Source of the DNA: Chloracidobacterium sp.
GTDB taxonomy: Bacteria > Acidobacteriota > Blastocatellia > Pyrinomonadales > Pyrinomonadaceae
Direction of reading: 5' to 3'
Assembly (NCBI GenBank): GCA_016715795.1
Contig: JADJXP010000002.1
Location: 2,170,001 to 2,234,000 of the forward strand
DNA length: 64,000 nt
Program-made: the position numbers and the translations under genes
Part shown: piece by piece, positions 41,331-50,448 of the stretch
Position numbering within the stretch: the stretch's first letter is position 1
How the letters are laid out: each line of letters opens with the position of its first letter
The notes under the pieces: generated by a model
Databases searched by the model: none
What the model was told of the DNA's origin: nothing
The model's input: only the letters and a program-made list of their open reading frames with translations

Positions 41331-44300
41331 ATGAAGAACGTGGTTTCGGCGTTTGGCGTTGCCATTCGGGGGCTCTTGCCGATTATTCTCTTGCTGGCTG
41401 CGGCTTGGCTGCCAAGGCCGGGCAATTCGGATCCCGCCTTGCCTGCGTTAGACGAGTCACTGCAGACATTCACCGTTACCACGAACGCTGACGAAGGTGC
41501 GGGATCTCTCCGGCAGGCGATCATCGATGCGAATGGGGCGGCGGGAACCGACACGATCGCGTTCTCGGTCGGCAGCGGGCCGGTCTCGATCAATCTTTTG
41601 ACGGACCTGCCCGATATTACCGGACCGGTGCTGATCGACGGGACGACGCAGCCGGGATTCGCGGGCATTCCATTGGTCGAGGTGCAGGGTTTCGGGATAA
41701 AGATCACCGGCGGCGGTTCGACGGTCAGGTCGATCTTGGTGACCGGCGGTCCGGGCGTGATCCTCGAAACGGGCGGTGGGAACACGGTGATCGGCTGTCG
41801 GCTGACAGGCCTGACGGCCGGAGTGTTTATCAATAATTCTCCAAACAATCAGATCGGCGGAACGACCGCCGCGGCGAGCAACAATATCGGCAGCAATGGT
41901 TACGGTGTCCGCATCATCGGAGCAGCGGCATCGGGGAATATCGTTACGGGGAACTTTATAGGACTATTCTCTGACGGCGGGGACGGCCGGAATACAACGG
42001 TCGGCGTGGCGATCGAAGGCTCCCCGAACAACCGCATCGGCGGCACGACCGTGGGCGAACGCAACATCATCTCGAACAACGGAGGCGGTTCGACAACGCC
42101 GTCGAATCTGTTCAGGGGAAACGTCTTTATCACGGGTGCCGGCGCGACCGGGAACACCGTTCAGGGCAATTACATCGGCACGAACATCGCCGGGACCGCC
42201 GACGGAGCGATCGGCACGAACGGCAATCGCCATAACGGCGTCAGGATCGACGGTGCTCCTGACAACACGGTTGGCGGCACCGTCGGCACCACGCCGGGCG
42301 GTTCCTGTACCGGTGCCTGCAACGTCATCTCCGGCAACAGGACCAACGGAGGCGTTTACATTACCGGTGCCGCGGCAACCGGTAACAATGTAGTCGGCAA
42401 CTTTATCGGTACAAATGTCGCGGGCACCGCCGCCATCATCAATGTGCGGGGCGTGACGGTCACGGGTGGTGCCTCTAATACCACCATCGGAAACGGCACG
42501 GCGGCGGGCCGCAACGTGATCTCAGGTACGACCGGCGGCCTCGAGAATACCGAGGGCGGCATCGTCCTCGATGGACCCAACAACACCGTTCATGGAAACT
42601 ACATCGGCTCGGACACCACAGGAACGCAGGTGCTCGGAAACATCCCAAGCGGCATCCTCGTGACCGGCACCGACAACACGATCGGCACAGGTGAGGGCAC
42701 GACCTTCGGCGGTGCCTGCACCGGCGGCTGTAACCTCATCGTCCCCTCGGGCGGCCCGGGCGTCAGGATCCTCGGCACCACCAACCCGATAGGCCGGAAC
42801 ACGGTTGATTACAATTACATTGGCCTCAACGCAGCCGGCACAGATGCATTGCTCGGGGTGAACTTTCCGGGCGCGATCTGGATAGTAGGGTCGAGCCAGA
42901 ACACGATTGGAAGAGCGGGAACGCCCGCTCGTTCGGCGGCGCTTCGGTCACCACCGGATTCCCCTAATGCCATTCACTGCATCCAGGACGAGACGTCGTT
43001 CGACTACATCAAATTTGACGACCAAACAGGCGTATATTCCTGGAAGAACTGTCGGACGGGCCAAATGGGGGGGCCAAGTCCAGGCAGGGTCCATACATCT
43101 ATCGCGGGCGAGATCGTCCTTGAGGCTACGGACGTGCAAGCCTCTGCCTTTCCGGGATCGGCAAGAGGATACGGTACCATTTTCTTTGAACGGCCGTTCC
43201 CCTACTCAAGCGGTCACATAATGGTTGGGGATACGCAGACGTCAAACAGTACCTGTGAATGTCCAACCGAAGGTCAGGAACACGATACAAGTGGGCATTA
43301 CTTTCAAAACGGAGCGAGCGATAACCATGTGAATGGTGTCAGAATAAACAGGACCGCTAACGACCCCGACTCGAATACTACGCCTGGCGCTAGTTCCGCG
43401 ATCAATAACGACAACGGAACCGGCAATACCTTCGCGAATCTCGATATTGCGGGAACCAGTTCATCTCCGATCATTATCGCAGCGGGTACGAACAATCTTC
43501 TAGAGTCCCTCAGGATCCTAGAGGGTCTCCCTAGTTCAATCGGTTCTCCGTTCATTGACCTGAACAATAATGGCCGTGACATCAACGACGCTTTGGACGC
43601 AGACGGGGGCGCCAACCGGACACAGAACTTTGCCTCAAACGTGAAGCTCTCTAAGGTGGAAAACGGCGATTATCACCTTACCGGCAGTTATCACAGTTTT
43701 CCTGGTGCCCAAGTTGACGTCGCCTTATCCGGCTTGAAAATAACGGAGGTAACCGAGCATGTTCTCGACGGCACGGTGATAGAACTTGGGATAAGAGTCG
43801 GCGTGACTACCGACGGCAACGGAAATGCTGCGATCGACCAAACGTTTACCGAAGCTGACGCCGGATTGATAGGCACATTTGATGCGATAACTACGCTTGC
43901 TACCGTGACCGCTCCGGCGACGTTTGTGGGAGATACCTCCGAGTTTTCGGACCCGGTCCCGGTTCCGGACCCTGTGGCGGATTCCGACAACGATGGGAAA
44001 ACAGATATATCCGTCTTTCGCCCCGCAGGTGCCAATGGGCCGAGTTTTTGGTACATCCTCAACAGCTCGGACAGTTCGATTCGTGCGCAGCAGTTCGGGC
44101 TTGGTAACGATGTGATCGTGCCGGGCGATTATCAGCGCGACAATGTGTCGGACTTCGCGGTTTTTCGCCCCTCGAATGGCACTTGGTACAACTCGCTGGT
44201 CACTGGCGATCCGGCGACCAATTTTGACGCTGTGCAGTGGGGTGCTCCGACAGACATCCCGGTCGTGGGCGATTTCTTGGATATCGGATCTAATCAGCAG

Positions 44301-44810
44301 GCTGTCTTTCGGCCAAGCGAGGGGAATTGGTATATCAGGAATCCATTTAACAATTCGGGAGTAGTTCTGAATTTTGGCCTGGCCACGGATAAGCTGGTTC
44401 CGGCCGATTATAACGGCGACGGCCGGACCGATCCGGCGATCTATCGCGACGGCCTGTGGGCGATTAACCCGTGCATTGGCTGCGATGCGATCTTTCATCA
44501 TTTTGGACTTGCGGGTGACATCCCAACGCCGGGTGATTTCGACGGTGACGGGATCGCTGATATCGCTGTATGGCGGCCATCGACTGGGGTTTGGTATCTG
44601 AACCAGAGCGCGGCCGGGTTTACGGCCTTTCAGTGGGGAGCCAACGGCGATGTGCCCGTTAACGGTGATTTTGATGGTGATGGGAAGACCGATATTGCCG
44701 TCTGGCGGCCTTCGACGGGAATTTGGTACATCCTGCGGAGCACGGCGGGCTTCTTTGCGATCCAATGGGGACAGAACGGCGATATTCCGGTGCCGAGGTT
44801 TCAGAACTAG
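41331..44810 (+). CDS. Large exported beta-helix protein with C-terminal FG-GAP repeats
   Basis: A 1159-residue surface or secreted protein. After a signal-like N-terminus comes a CSLREA-related start (FTVTTNADEGAGSLRQAIIDANG). About residues 100-520 are parallel beta-helix rungs with repeats such as NNRIGGTTVGERNIISNNGG and GNYIGTNIAGTA. About residues 525-640 are a separate Cys-containing domain (HCIQDETSFDYIKFDDQTG, SNSTCECPTEGQ) of a kind seen in other Blastocatellia surface proteins. More beta-helix and a Big-like region follow. The C-terminal 280 residues have seven VCBS repeats (DSDNDGKTDISVFRP, DFDGDGIADIAVWRPSTG). No catalytic site seen; adhesion is the likely role. ATG with GGAGG upstream. 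Confidence 0.88.
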   Translation: MKNVVSAFGVAIRGLLPIILLLAAAWLPRPGNSDPALPALDESLQTFTVTTNADEGAGSLRQAIIDANGAAGTDTIAFSVGSGPVSINLLTDLPDITGPVLIDGTTQPGFAGIPLVEVQGFGIKITGGGSTVRSILVTGGPGVILETGGGNTVIGCRLTGLTAGVFINNSPNNQIGGTTAAASNNIGSNGYGVRIIGAAASGNIVTGNFIGLFSDGGDGRNTTVGVAIEGSPNNRIGGTTVGERNIISNNGGGSTTPSNLFRGNVFITGAGATGNTVQGNYIGTNIAGTADGAIGTNGNRHNGVRIDGAPDNTVGGTVGTTPGGSCTGACNVISGNRTNGGVYITGAAATGNNVVGNFIGTNVAGTAAIINVRGVTVTGGASNTTIGNGTAAGRNVISGTTGGLENTEGGIVLDGPNNTVHGNYIGSDTTGTQVLGNIPSGILVTGTDNTIGTGEGTTFGGACTGGCNLIVPSGGPGVRILGTTNPIGRNTVDYNYIGLNAAGTDALLGVNFPGAIWIVGSSQNTIGRAGTPARSAALRSPPDSPNAIHCIQDETSFDYIKFDDQTGVYSWKNCRTGQMGGPSPGRVHTSIAGEIVLEATDVQASAFPGSARGYGTIFFERPFPYSSGHIMVGDTQTSNSTCECPTEGQEHDTSGHYFQNGASDNHVNGVRINRTANDPDSNTTPGASSAINNDNGTGNTFANLDIAGTSSSPIIIAAGTNNLLESLRILEGLPSSIGSPFIDLNNNGRDINDALDADGGANRTQNFASNVKLSKVENGDYHLTGSYHSFPGAQVDVALSGLKITEVTEHVLDGTVIELGIRVGVTTDGNGNAAIDQTFTEADAGLIGTFDAITTLATVTAPATFVGDTSEFSDPVPVPDPVADSDNDGKTDISVFRPAGANGPSFWYILNSSDSSIRAQQFGLGNDVIVPGDYQRDNVSDFAVFRPSNGTWYNSLVTGDPATNFDAVQWGAPTDIPVVGDFLDIGSNQQAVFRPSEGNWYIRNPFNNSGVVLNFGLATDKLVPADYNGDGRTDPAIYRDGLWAINPCIGCDAIFHHFGLAGDIPTPGDFDGDGIADIAVWRPSTGVWYLNQSAAGFTAFQWGANGDVPVNGDFDGDGKTDIAVWRPSTGIWYILRSTAGFFAIQWGQNGDIPVPRFQN

Positions 44811-44855
44811 CAGTGCTCAAATGAGCGTTTGCGAATTTTGAGTTATCCTTGACAG

Positions 44856-45713
44856 GTGACTCAGAACGAGCTTCCGATCGGTATTTTTGACAGCGGCGTG
44901 GGCGGGCTGACGGTTTACCGCGCGTTGCACGACCGGCTGCCGAATGAGCATTTTGTTTATCTCGGCGATACGGCCCGAGTGCCGTATGGGACGAAATCGC
45001 TGGCGACCGTCGAGCGGTATGCGTTAGAGAATTCCCAATTTCTCGCTTCGCGGGGCATCAAGATGCTCGTGGTTGCGTGCAACACGGCATCAGCCCTTGC
45101 CTTGCCGGCAATCCGCGAAAGGATCGGCCTCGATGTGGTCGGCGTGATCGGGCCGGGCGGGCGACGGGCGGTCGAGATGACCCGGGACAAAGAAAGCCCG
45201 CGTATCGGTGTGATCGCGACCGAGGCCACAGTTGCGAGCGAAGCCTATCTCGAAGCGATCCGGCGTGTATCGGAAACTGCTGAGGTCCTGCAAGCCGGCT
45301 GCCCACTGTTCGTCCCGCTAGCCGAGGAAAACTGGACACGCGAACCTGAGACATCTTCGATCGCCGCAAAGTATCTCGCAGGAATGAAACAATTCGCCCC
45401 GGACGCGCTCGTGCTCGGGTGCACGCATTATCCAATACTCAGAGAGGTTATACAGCAGACGGTCGGTGAGGATGTTATCCTTGTAGATTCGGGCGAGGCA
45501 ACGGCCGACGAGGTCGCGGCGCTGTTGCACGAGAAAGGCTTGACGAACACGAATGAGGTCGCCGGCCACCGGACGCTCTGCGACGACCTTGATCATTTTT
45601 ACGTGACCGACGCTGCCGACAGGTTCGGCCGCGTGGCAGAACGTTTTCTGGGCGTCAAGCCGTCAAAACTCGAAGCGATCGAGGTTTACGGCGTGGATCA
45701 GTTAGAGAATTAA
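44856..45713 (+). CDS. murI: Glutamate racemase
   Basis: Makes D-glutamate for peptidoglycan. 285 residues from GTG 44856. The two catalytic cysteines are in VVACNTASALALP and LVLGCTHYPIL. FDSGVGGLTVYRAL and GDTARVPYGTKS at the N-terminus and the final FLGVKPSKLEAIEVYG fit the family. Its stop codon is the first part of a palindrome, and rph follows on the same strand. Confidence 0.96.
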   Translation: MTQNELPIGIFDSGVGGLTVYRALHDRLPNEHFVYLGDTARVPYGTKSLATVERYALENSQFLASRGIKMLVVACNTASALALPAIRERIGLDVVGVIGPGGRRAVEMTRDKESPRIGVIATEATVASEAYLEAIRRVSETAEVLQAGCPLFVPLAEENWTREPETSSIAAKYLAGMKQFAPDALVLGCTHYPILREVIQQTVGEDVILVDSGEATADEVAALLHEKGLTNTNEVAGHRTLCDDLDHFYVTDAADRFGRVAERFLGVKPSKLEAIEVYGVDQLEN

Positions 45714-45788
45714 ACAGGATATACAGGATAAACGGGATATAAGAAATTTCCTGTTCTGTTTATCCTCTTCATCCTGTAAATCCTGTTT
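45712..45788. repeat. Palindrome with CAGGAT-iterated arms
   Basis: 45712-45732 (AAACAGGATATACAGGATAAA) and 45768-45788 are inverted copies of 21 bases with two mismatches. Each arm has CAGGAT twice. It starts within the murI stop codon and ends seven bases before the rph start. Confidence 0.85.
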
Positions 45789-45795
45789 GCACTAG

Positions 45796-46515
45796 ATGAC
45801 TTACGAGAGAATCGACAAAAGGACACACGACCAGATCCGCGCGACAAAGATCACGCCGAACATCTCGCCCTATGCCGAGGGATCGGCTCTGATCGAGGTA
45901 GGCGGGACGAAAGTGATCTGCACGGCATCGGTCGAGGACCGAGTGCCGATGTTTATGCGAAACAAGGGCCTCGGCTGGGTGACGGCAGAGTACGCGATGC
46001 TTCCACGCGCGACGAATACTCGCACGCAGCGCGAGACGCAGAAACCTTCGGGCCGGACGGCCGAGATCCAACGCCTCATAGGCCGCAGCATGCGGGCCAT
46101 TGTTGATACTAAAGTACTCGGCGAGCGGCAAATATATCTTGATTGTGATGTCATTCAGGCTGACGGCAGCACGCGATGCGCTTCGATCACGGGAGCATAT
46201 GTCGCGCTCGCACTAGCCTGCCGAAAGCTCGTAAAAACCGGTGTCATCAAGACAAATCCGATCCTCAGCGAAGTCGCAGCCGTCAGCGTCGGCATCATCG
46301 AAGGCACCCCGATACTCGATCTCGCCTACGCCGAAGACAGCGAGGCCGAGGTCGATATGAACATCGTCTGCACTGGCGAGGGCAAATTCATCGAGCTGCA
46401 AGGCACCGCCGAACGTGAGCCCTTCTCACGCGACCAAATGGACGCAATGCTGGTGCTCGCCGAAAAGGGGATACACGAGTTGTTCACGATACAGCGCTAC
46501 GCGCTGCATGGATAA
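45796..46515 (+). CDS. rph: Ribonuclease PH
   Basis: A phosphate-dependent exonuclease that trims tRNA 3' ends. 239 residues, full length. Motifs are GSALIEVGGTKVICTASVED, RNKGLGWVTAEYAMLPRAT, RTAEIQRLIGRSMRA (phosphate site), DCDVIQADGSTRCASITGAYVAL and LDLAYAEDSEAEVDMNIV. It lies between murI and the toxin-antitoxin pair; no rdgB follows. Confidence 0.96.
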   Translation: MTYERIDKRTHDQIRATKITPNISPYAEGSALIEVGGTKVICTASVEDRVPMFMRNKGLGWVTAEYAMLPRATNTRTQRETQKPSGRTAEIQRLIGRSMRAIVDTKVLGERQIYLDCDVIQADGSTRCASITGAYVALALACRKLVKTGVIKTNPILSEVAAVSVGIIEGTPILDLAYAEDSEAEVDMNIVCTGEGKFIELQGTAEREPFSRDQMDAMLVLAEKGIHELFTIQRYALHG

Positions 46516-46554
46516 ACTATTGAGAAACCCGCGGTCAAAGCATAAAATCAACGT

Positions 46555-46752
46555 ATGACAGAAACGGTCCAAGAGATACTCGCGACGTTCGACCACCTTC
46601 CGCTTAGCGATCAAAAGGAGGTCACAAGGGTTATTCTTCAGCGTTCGCTCGAGGTTGATACTCCGACCCTTTCCGACGATGAAATGGTCCTCCAGGCAGA
46701 GGAATTATTCCTTGAACTAGACAAACAAGAGGCTGAGGATGCCGGAACCTGA
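46555..46752 (+). CDS. Antitoxin-like small protein paired with MazF
   Basis: A 65-residue acidic helical protein (VQEILATFDHLPLSDQKEVTRVILQRS, ending LELDKQEAEDAGT). The length, acidity and position directly before a MazF/PemK toxin, with its end overlapping the toxin start by 14 bases, mark it as the antitoxin. The N-terminal part resembles addiction-module components more than AbrB-type MazE, so DNA binding is not evident. No clear ribosome-binding site. Confidence 0.75.
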   Translation: MTETVQEILATFDHLPLSDQKEVTRVILQRSLEVDTPTLSDDEMVLQAEELFLELDKQEAEDAGT

Positions 46753-47053
46753 ACGCGGGGAGGTTTGGTTGGTGGATCTCGGCTATGCAGCAAAAGTCCG
46801 CCCCTGTTTGGTGCTAAGCGTTGCTGCCGAAGTCGTTGACCGTGCCTTAGCTACTCTTGTTCCACATACGACCAGCACAAGGGGTTCTCGCTTTGAGGTG
46901 AAATTACGGGTCCGCTATCTCCGCGCAGGTGCGTTTGACGTACAGAACCTCGTAACGATCCCGCACGCAAAGCTCATTAGAAAGCTAGGTTCGTTGATCC
47001 CGTCGCAAATGACCGAGGTCGAAGATAGGGTCAGGTTTTGGCTAGGGTTGTAA
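46739..47053 (+). CDS. MazF/PemK-family toxin endoribonuclease
   Basis: A 104-residue toxin of the MazF/PemK (CcdB-fold) family that cleaves RNA at short motifs. Family features are the N-terminal RGEVWLVDLGYAAKVRPCLVLS, LVPHTTSTRGSRFEV and the C-terminal LVTIPHAKLIRKLGSL. The usual GxxRPxLVLS block is KVRPCLVLS here. It overlaps the antitoxin gene and is followed by fabG. A chromosomal toxin-antitoxin pair; its cleavage site cannot be told. Confidence 0.88.
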   Translation: MPEPERGEVWLVDLGYAAKVRPCLVLSVAAEVVDRALATLVPHTTSTRGSRFEVKLRVRYLRAGAFDVQNLVTIPHAKLIRKLGSLIPSQMTEVEDRVRFWLGL

Positions 47054-47070
47054 CATCATCGGAGGGTTTA

Positions 47071-47823
47071 GTGACGAAGAACTTTGAAGGCAAAGCGGCG
47101 ATTGTAACGGGCGGTACGCGCGGGATCGGGAAGGCGATCGTGTTGGAATTGGCGCGTCGCGGGGCGAATGTTGCGTTCAATTATTCAAAGAGCGAAGACG
47201 AGGCTGAGGCGTTGAAGGCCGAGGTTGAGAAGCTAGGCGTTCAGGCGCTCGCGGCTCAGTGTGATGTTGCGAATACAGAGGCCGCGGCGGAGTTTGTCGG
47301 GCAGGTGAAAGAAGCGTTTGGCACCGTTGACTTTCTCGTCAATAACGCCGGCATCACGCGGGACCAGCTCATTCTCAGGATGAAAGAGGACGATTGGGAT
47401 GCGGTCATTGATACAAATCTCAAAGGCGCGTGGAATTTCTCAAAGGCTGCTATACGGCCAATGATGCGCAACGAGGATGGCGGCTCCATCCTGAACATCA
47501 CCTCGATCTCGGGCGTTGTCGGCATGCTCGGACAATCGAATTATTCGGCTTCAAAGGCCGGCATGATCGGGCTGACAAAATCGCTTGCCAAAGAGGTTGC
47601 CAGCCGCAAGATCACCGTCAACGCACTCGCACTCGGCCTGATCGAGACCGACATGGCGGCGGAGATGAACGAGGATTACCGCGAAAAATATCTGACGATG
47701 ATCCCGCTCGGGCGGCTCGGCAATGTGCAGGAAGTGGCTGAGATAGCCTGCTTCCTTTTCTCGCCTTCGGCGTCGTATATCACGGGCCAGGTCGTGCAAG
47801 CCGACGGCGGCCTGGCTATGTAA
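47071..47823 (+). CDS. fabG: 3-oxoacyl-ACP reductase
   Basis: NADPH-dependent reduction of 3-oxoacyl-ACP in fatty acid elongation. 250 residues from GTG 47071, which has GGAGG five bases upstream; the frame is open to 47038 within the toxin gene. It is an SDR enzyme: TGGTRGIGKAI (cofactor loop), NNAGITRDQLILRM (FabG signature), catalytic Ser, Tyr and Lys in SISGVVGMLGQSNYSASKAG and the C-terminal GQVVQADGGLAM. Isolated from other fab genes here. Confidence 0.93.
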   Translation: MTKNFEGKAAIVTGGTRGIGKAIVLELARRGANVAFNYSKSEDEAEALKAEVEKLGVQALAAQCDVANTEAAAEFVGQVKEAFGTVDFLVNNAGITRDQLILRMKEDDWDAVIDTNLKGAWNFSKAAIRPMMRNEDGGSILNITSISGVVGMLGQSNYSASKAGMIGLTKSLAKEVASRKITVNALALGLIETDMAAEMNEDYREKYLTMIPLGRLGNVQEVAEIACFLFSPSASYITGQVVQADGGLAM

Positions 47824-47836
47824 ACGCCCGCACGCG

Positions 47837-48577
47837 ATGTCTTTCACATATCAGCAAGAGGAACAGCCCCGGCCCGACGAGCCGATCAACGAAGAATTTG
47901 CGGAGATCTACCAGCCGACGCCGATCTACACGACGGTGCTGATCGTCGCGATCCTGGGCGTGGCGGCCGTTCAGTTCATCGCGGGACTTGAGCCGTCGAT
48001 AATGGCGGCCGGATTTGATAAGCCTGCGTTTCTTATCGGCCATGAATACTGGCGTATCCTCACCGGGGCTACGGTTCACGGCGGCGTGATGCACGTCGCG
48101 ATGAACTGCTACGCCTTCTACAGTTTTGGCAAGATCGTCGAGATGCTGTCAAATCGCGCCCATCTGGCCATAGTTTTTCTATTGTCGGCGATCGGCGGCG
48201 GCATCCTGAGCCTCGTCTTCGTTCCTGACGGCCTTTCGGTCGGAGCGTCAGGCGGCATTGTCGGACTGGTCAGCTATTTGCTTGTTTATGCGTTTCGCCG
48301 CAGGAGATTTATTTCCGCGGAGTTTCGAAAGAGCCTGCTGATCAATATCGGTTTTATCGTCATTTTCGGCCTTGTCCTGTTTCGAGTGATCGATAATTTT
48401 GGCCATATCGGCGGACTCATCACGGGTGCCGTTTATGGTTTTGTTCAGATCCCGTCGGACGAATATACGGACCCTCGCGCAGCAGGTGCATTCGCGCAGA
48501 TGGCCGGGCTTGCGGCAGTGGGCACCTATCTCGCGGGCTGTTTGATGAGCGTCCTGCTGATCCTGAGGGTGATCTAG
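47837..48577 (+). CDS. Rhomboid intramembrane serine protease
   Basis: A 246-residue membrane protease. A soluble N-tail of about 30 residues precedes six or seven membrane segments. The catalytic Ser is in SVGASGGIVGLVSY and the catalytic His in DNFGHIGGLITGAVYG; HVAMNCYAFYSFG carries the HxxxN oxyanion motif. Substrates are unknown. It starts 13 bases after fabG and is followed three bases later by trmB, so these three may be one unit. Confidence 0.92.
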   Translation: MSFTYQQEEQPRPDEPINEEFAEIYQPTPIYTTVLIVAILGVAAVQFIAGLEPSIMAAGFDKPAFLIGHEYWRILTGATVHGGVMHVAMNCYAFYSFGKIVEMLSNRAHLAIVFLLSAIGGGILSLVFVPDGLSVGASGGIVGLVSYLLVYAFRRRRFISAEFRKSLLINIGFIVIFGLVLFRVIDNFGHIGGLITGAVYGFVQIPSDEYTDPRAAGAFAQMAGLAAVGTYLAGCLMSVLLILRVI

Positions 48578-48580
48578 GTA

Positions 48581-49207
48581 ATGGGGCGCGTCCGAGTTCA
48601 TCAACACGTCAATCCGCTGGCACCGTATTTTCGCCGTTCGCCTGAGCCTATTGATCTCGCGGCGGTCTTTAGCGATCCGACGAGGCCGATCTTTCTTGAC
48701 CTCGGATGTGCGCGTGGACGTTTCTTACTGCGAATGGCCGAGGCCGAGCCGAGTTGGAACTATCTTGGCATCGAGATCCGGGAAGCACTGGTTACGGAAG
48801 CCAACAGGCTTGCTGCCGAGGCCGGATCACAGAATCTCCACTACGTCTTTTGCAACGCAATGCTCTGGCTTGATCGGCTGCTCGAGGCGATCCCGACGGG
48901 ATCGCTCCAGGCGGTGGCCATTCAGTTCCCTGATCCGTGGTTCAAAAAGAAGCACGCAAAACGCCGTATGGTGAATGGCGAAATGATCCGAACCATTGCT
49001 CGTCGCCTGGCACCGGGCGGAAGCGTTTTTGTCCAAACAGATATTGAATTTTTGGCTGATGAGATATTCGACCTGTTTCGAGCAAGCGGTGAATTTGAGG
49101 AGACTGAGATCGATATGAGTCCGTTTCTCGTTCAGACAGAACGTGAGCGAGCCGTCCTGGACAAAGGGCTCGCTGTATATCGCAGATCTTTCAAGAAGGA
49201 AAAGTAA
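48581..49207 (+). CDS. trmB: tRNA (guanine-N7-)-methyltransferase
   Basis: Methylates G46 of tRNA using S-adenosylmethionine. 208 residues. Motifs are IFLDLGCARGRFLLRMAEAEP (SAM site), NYLGIEIREALV, and QFPDPWFKKKHAKRRMVN, the family signature with catalytic Asp. C-terminal VQTERERAVLDKGLAVYR also fits (family usually TxxE). It starts three bases after the rhomboid stop and ends at a hairpin. Confidence 0.95.
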   Translation: MGRVRVHQHVNPLAPYFRRSPEPIDLAAVFSDPTRPIFLDLGCARGRFLLRMAEAEPSWNYLGIEIREALVTEANRLAAEAGSQNLHYVFCNAMLWLDRLLEAIPTGSLQAVAIQFPDPWFKKKHAKRRMVNGEMIRTIARRLAPGGSVFVQTDIEFLADEIFDLFRASGEFEETEIDMSPFLVQTERERAVLDKGLAVYRRSFKKEK

Positions 49208-49208
49208 G

Positions 49209-49230
49209 GGCCGGCGTGTTGGCCGGCCCC
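49209..49230. terminator. Possible two-way terminator hairpin
   Basis: GGGCCGGC (49209-49216) pairs with GCCGGCCC (49223-49230) between the convergent trmB and 49242 genes. There is no T-run, so termination is uncertain. Confidence 0.4.
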
Positions 49231-49241
49231 ACTTGAAATGG

Positions 49242-50345
49242 TTACCAGTTGATATCCAATTCGTAATCGTCAGCCCCGCCATTCGGATCAAAGATCTGGA
49301 CGATCGCCGTGAAATCATTCTCCCACGACGGCTGCTGAAGGATATTCATCGTGCCGCGGCCCTCGCGCCGGCGAACCGTGACCGATCCCGGCCGCCGTGC
49401 AAGGTAGCCATTAATATCAAATCTGACATTCGATAGGCCCGTGCCCGCCGTGTCCTGCGACTGCACATCGCTGCCCGAGATCATGATGTTCACGCTCTGG
49501 TCCACCCGGCCGCGCCATCGGACACTTCCTGAGCGATACGGTTCCTCGACGTTTTGCGCGGTGCCGGACCAACTGATCTCGACGCCGTACGTATCAGAGC
49601 CGCCATTGCGGTCATATATTTGCACGATCGCCGTGTAGTCGTTGCCCCGATTCGGCTGCTGAATAACCGAGACCGTGCCTCGCCCGTCACGCCTGATCGC
49701 AGAGACCGTCGTCGCCCTGCGCGGCAGCACGCCGTTCATATTCTGAGAGTGCACGCTTGCTGGATTACCGCTGATCGTCTGCGTTCTGAGCGTTGCGCCC
49801 TGAATGACCAGGTTTACGCGATCATCTACGCGGCCGCGCCATGATGCGGTCCCCGTCGATCCGCCCGGCGTCGGATAGCCGGGATTGTTATCGATCGGGA
49901 CATCATATTGGCGAGGACGGTTGTTAAATCCGTCATCATAACCCTTCTGATAGTAGAGGCCGATGCTTGCGTCATAGCGTCCGCTGACGCCGCCCTCAAC
50001 ACCGCGTGAATAGCGACGGTCATTCTGTCCCTGTTCGTAGCCCGCGTCGTAAGCGTTGCGCTGTGCTCCGGTCCACCTGACTCTCGGCCGCACGCTATCG
50101 TAGCCCGCCGAATAGCCGCGCCGATAGAAGTCCTCATATTGGTTGGTGTTCGAATACTTGTTTCGATAGCGGCGGTAATCGTCACTGCGATTGGCACGGC
50201 CATCGTCAACGCCATCCTGATAACCTTCGTCATAGAATCCGCACCTGATCGGCGACGCCGTGTTCCGGTCGCATTGGGCTGCGGCCGTAATACCGCCAAA
50301 CGCCAAAAGGCAGCCCATCACTGCCGCAAAAAATATGTTTCTCAT
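49242..50345 (-). CDS. Exported protein with GYxxG-rich N-part and duplicated beta domain
   Basis: A 367-residue exported protein from ATG 50345 (GGAGG seven bases upstream); signal peptide MRNIFFAAVMGCLLAFGG ending TAAAQ. Residues 25-140 are rich in Tyr, Arg, Asp and Gly with spaced GYQDGVDDGRANR, GYSAGYDSV, GYEQGQNDRR and GYDDGFNNR. Two homologous domains of about 100 residues follow (WRGRVDDRVNLVIQG and WRGRVDQSVNIMISG, each ending NGGxDxYxxxIxW). The function is unknown; the GYxxG part resembles glycine-zipper-like or metal-binding surface repeats. Confidence 0.8.
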   Translation of the reverse strand: MRNIFFAAVMGCLLAFGGITAAAQCDRNTASPIRCGFYDEGYQDGVDDGRANRSDDYRRYRNKYSNTNQYEDFYRRGYSAGYDSVRPRVRWTGAQRNAYDAGYEQGQNDRRYSRGVEGGVSGRYDASIGLYYQKGYDDGFNNRPRQYDVPIDNNPGYPTPGGSTGTASWRGRVDDRVNLVIQGATLRTQTISGNPASVHSQNMNGVLPRRATTVSAIRRDGRGTVSVIQQPNRGNDYTAIVQIYDRNGGSDTYGVEISWSGTAQNVEEPYRSGSVRWRGRVDQSVNIMISGSDVQSQDTAGTGLSNVRFDINGYLARRPGSVTVRRREGRGTMNILQQPSWENDFTAIVQIFDPNGGADDYELDINW

Positions 50346-50448
50346 TTCGATTCCTCCATTTTCCAAAATAACTAAAAGACCGGATCGGCCATTAGGTGGG
50401 CGATCCGTGCTCTAAGATGAAAAGTTTACGCGTGGCCGATGCCATCAA

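Noticed and set aside
43725..44765. Long open frame on the minus strand inside the beta-helix/VCBS gene
   Set aside because: It mirrors the VCBS repeats of the true gene; the residues are unlike any family and there is no ribosome-binding site. The same applies to the minus-strand frame at 14756-15760 and the plus-strand frame at 38598-39182.
40852..44810. Genomic island inserted at ssrA
   Set aside because: No integrase gene and no repeat of the tmRNA 3' end found downstream within the window.
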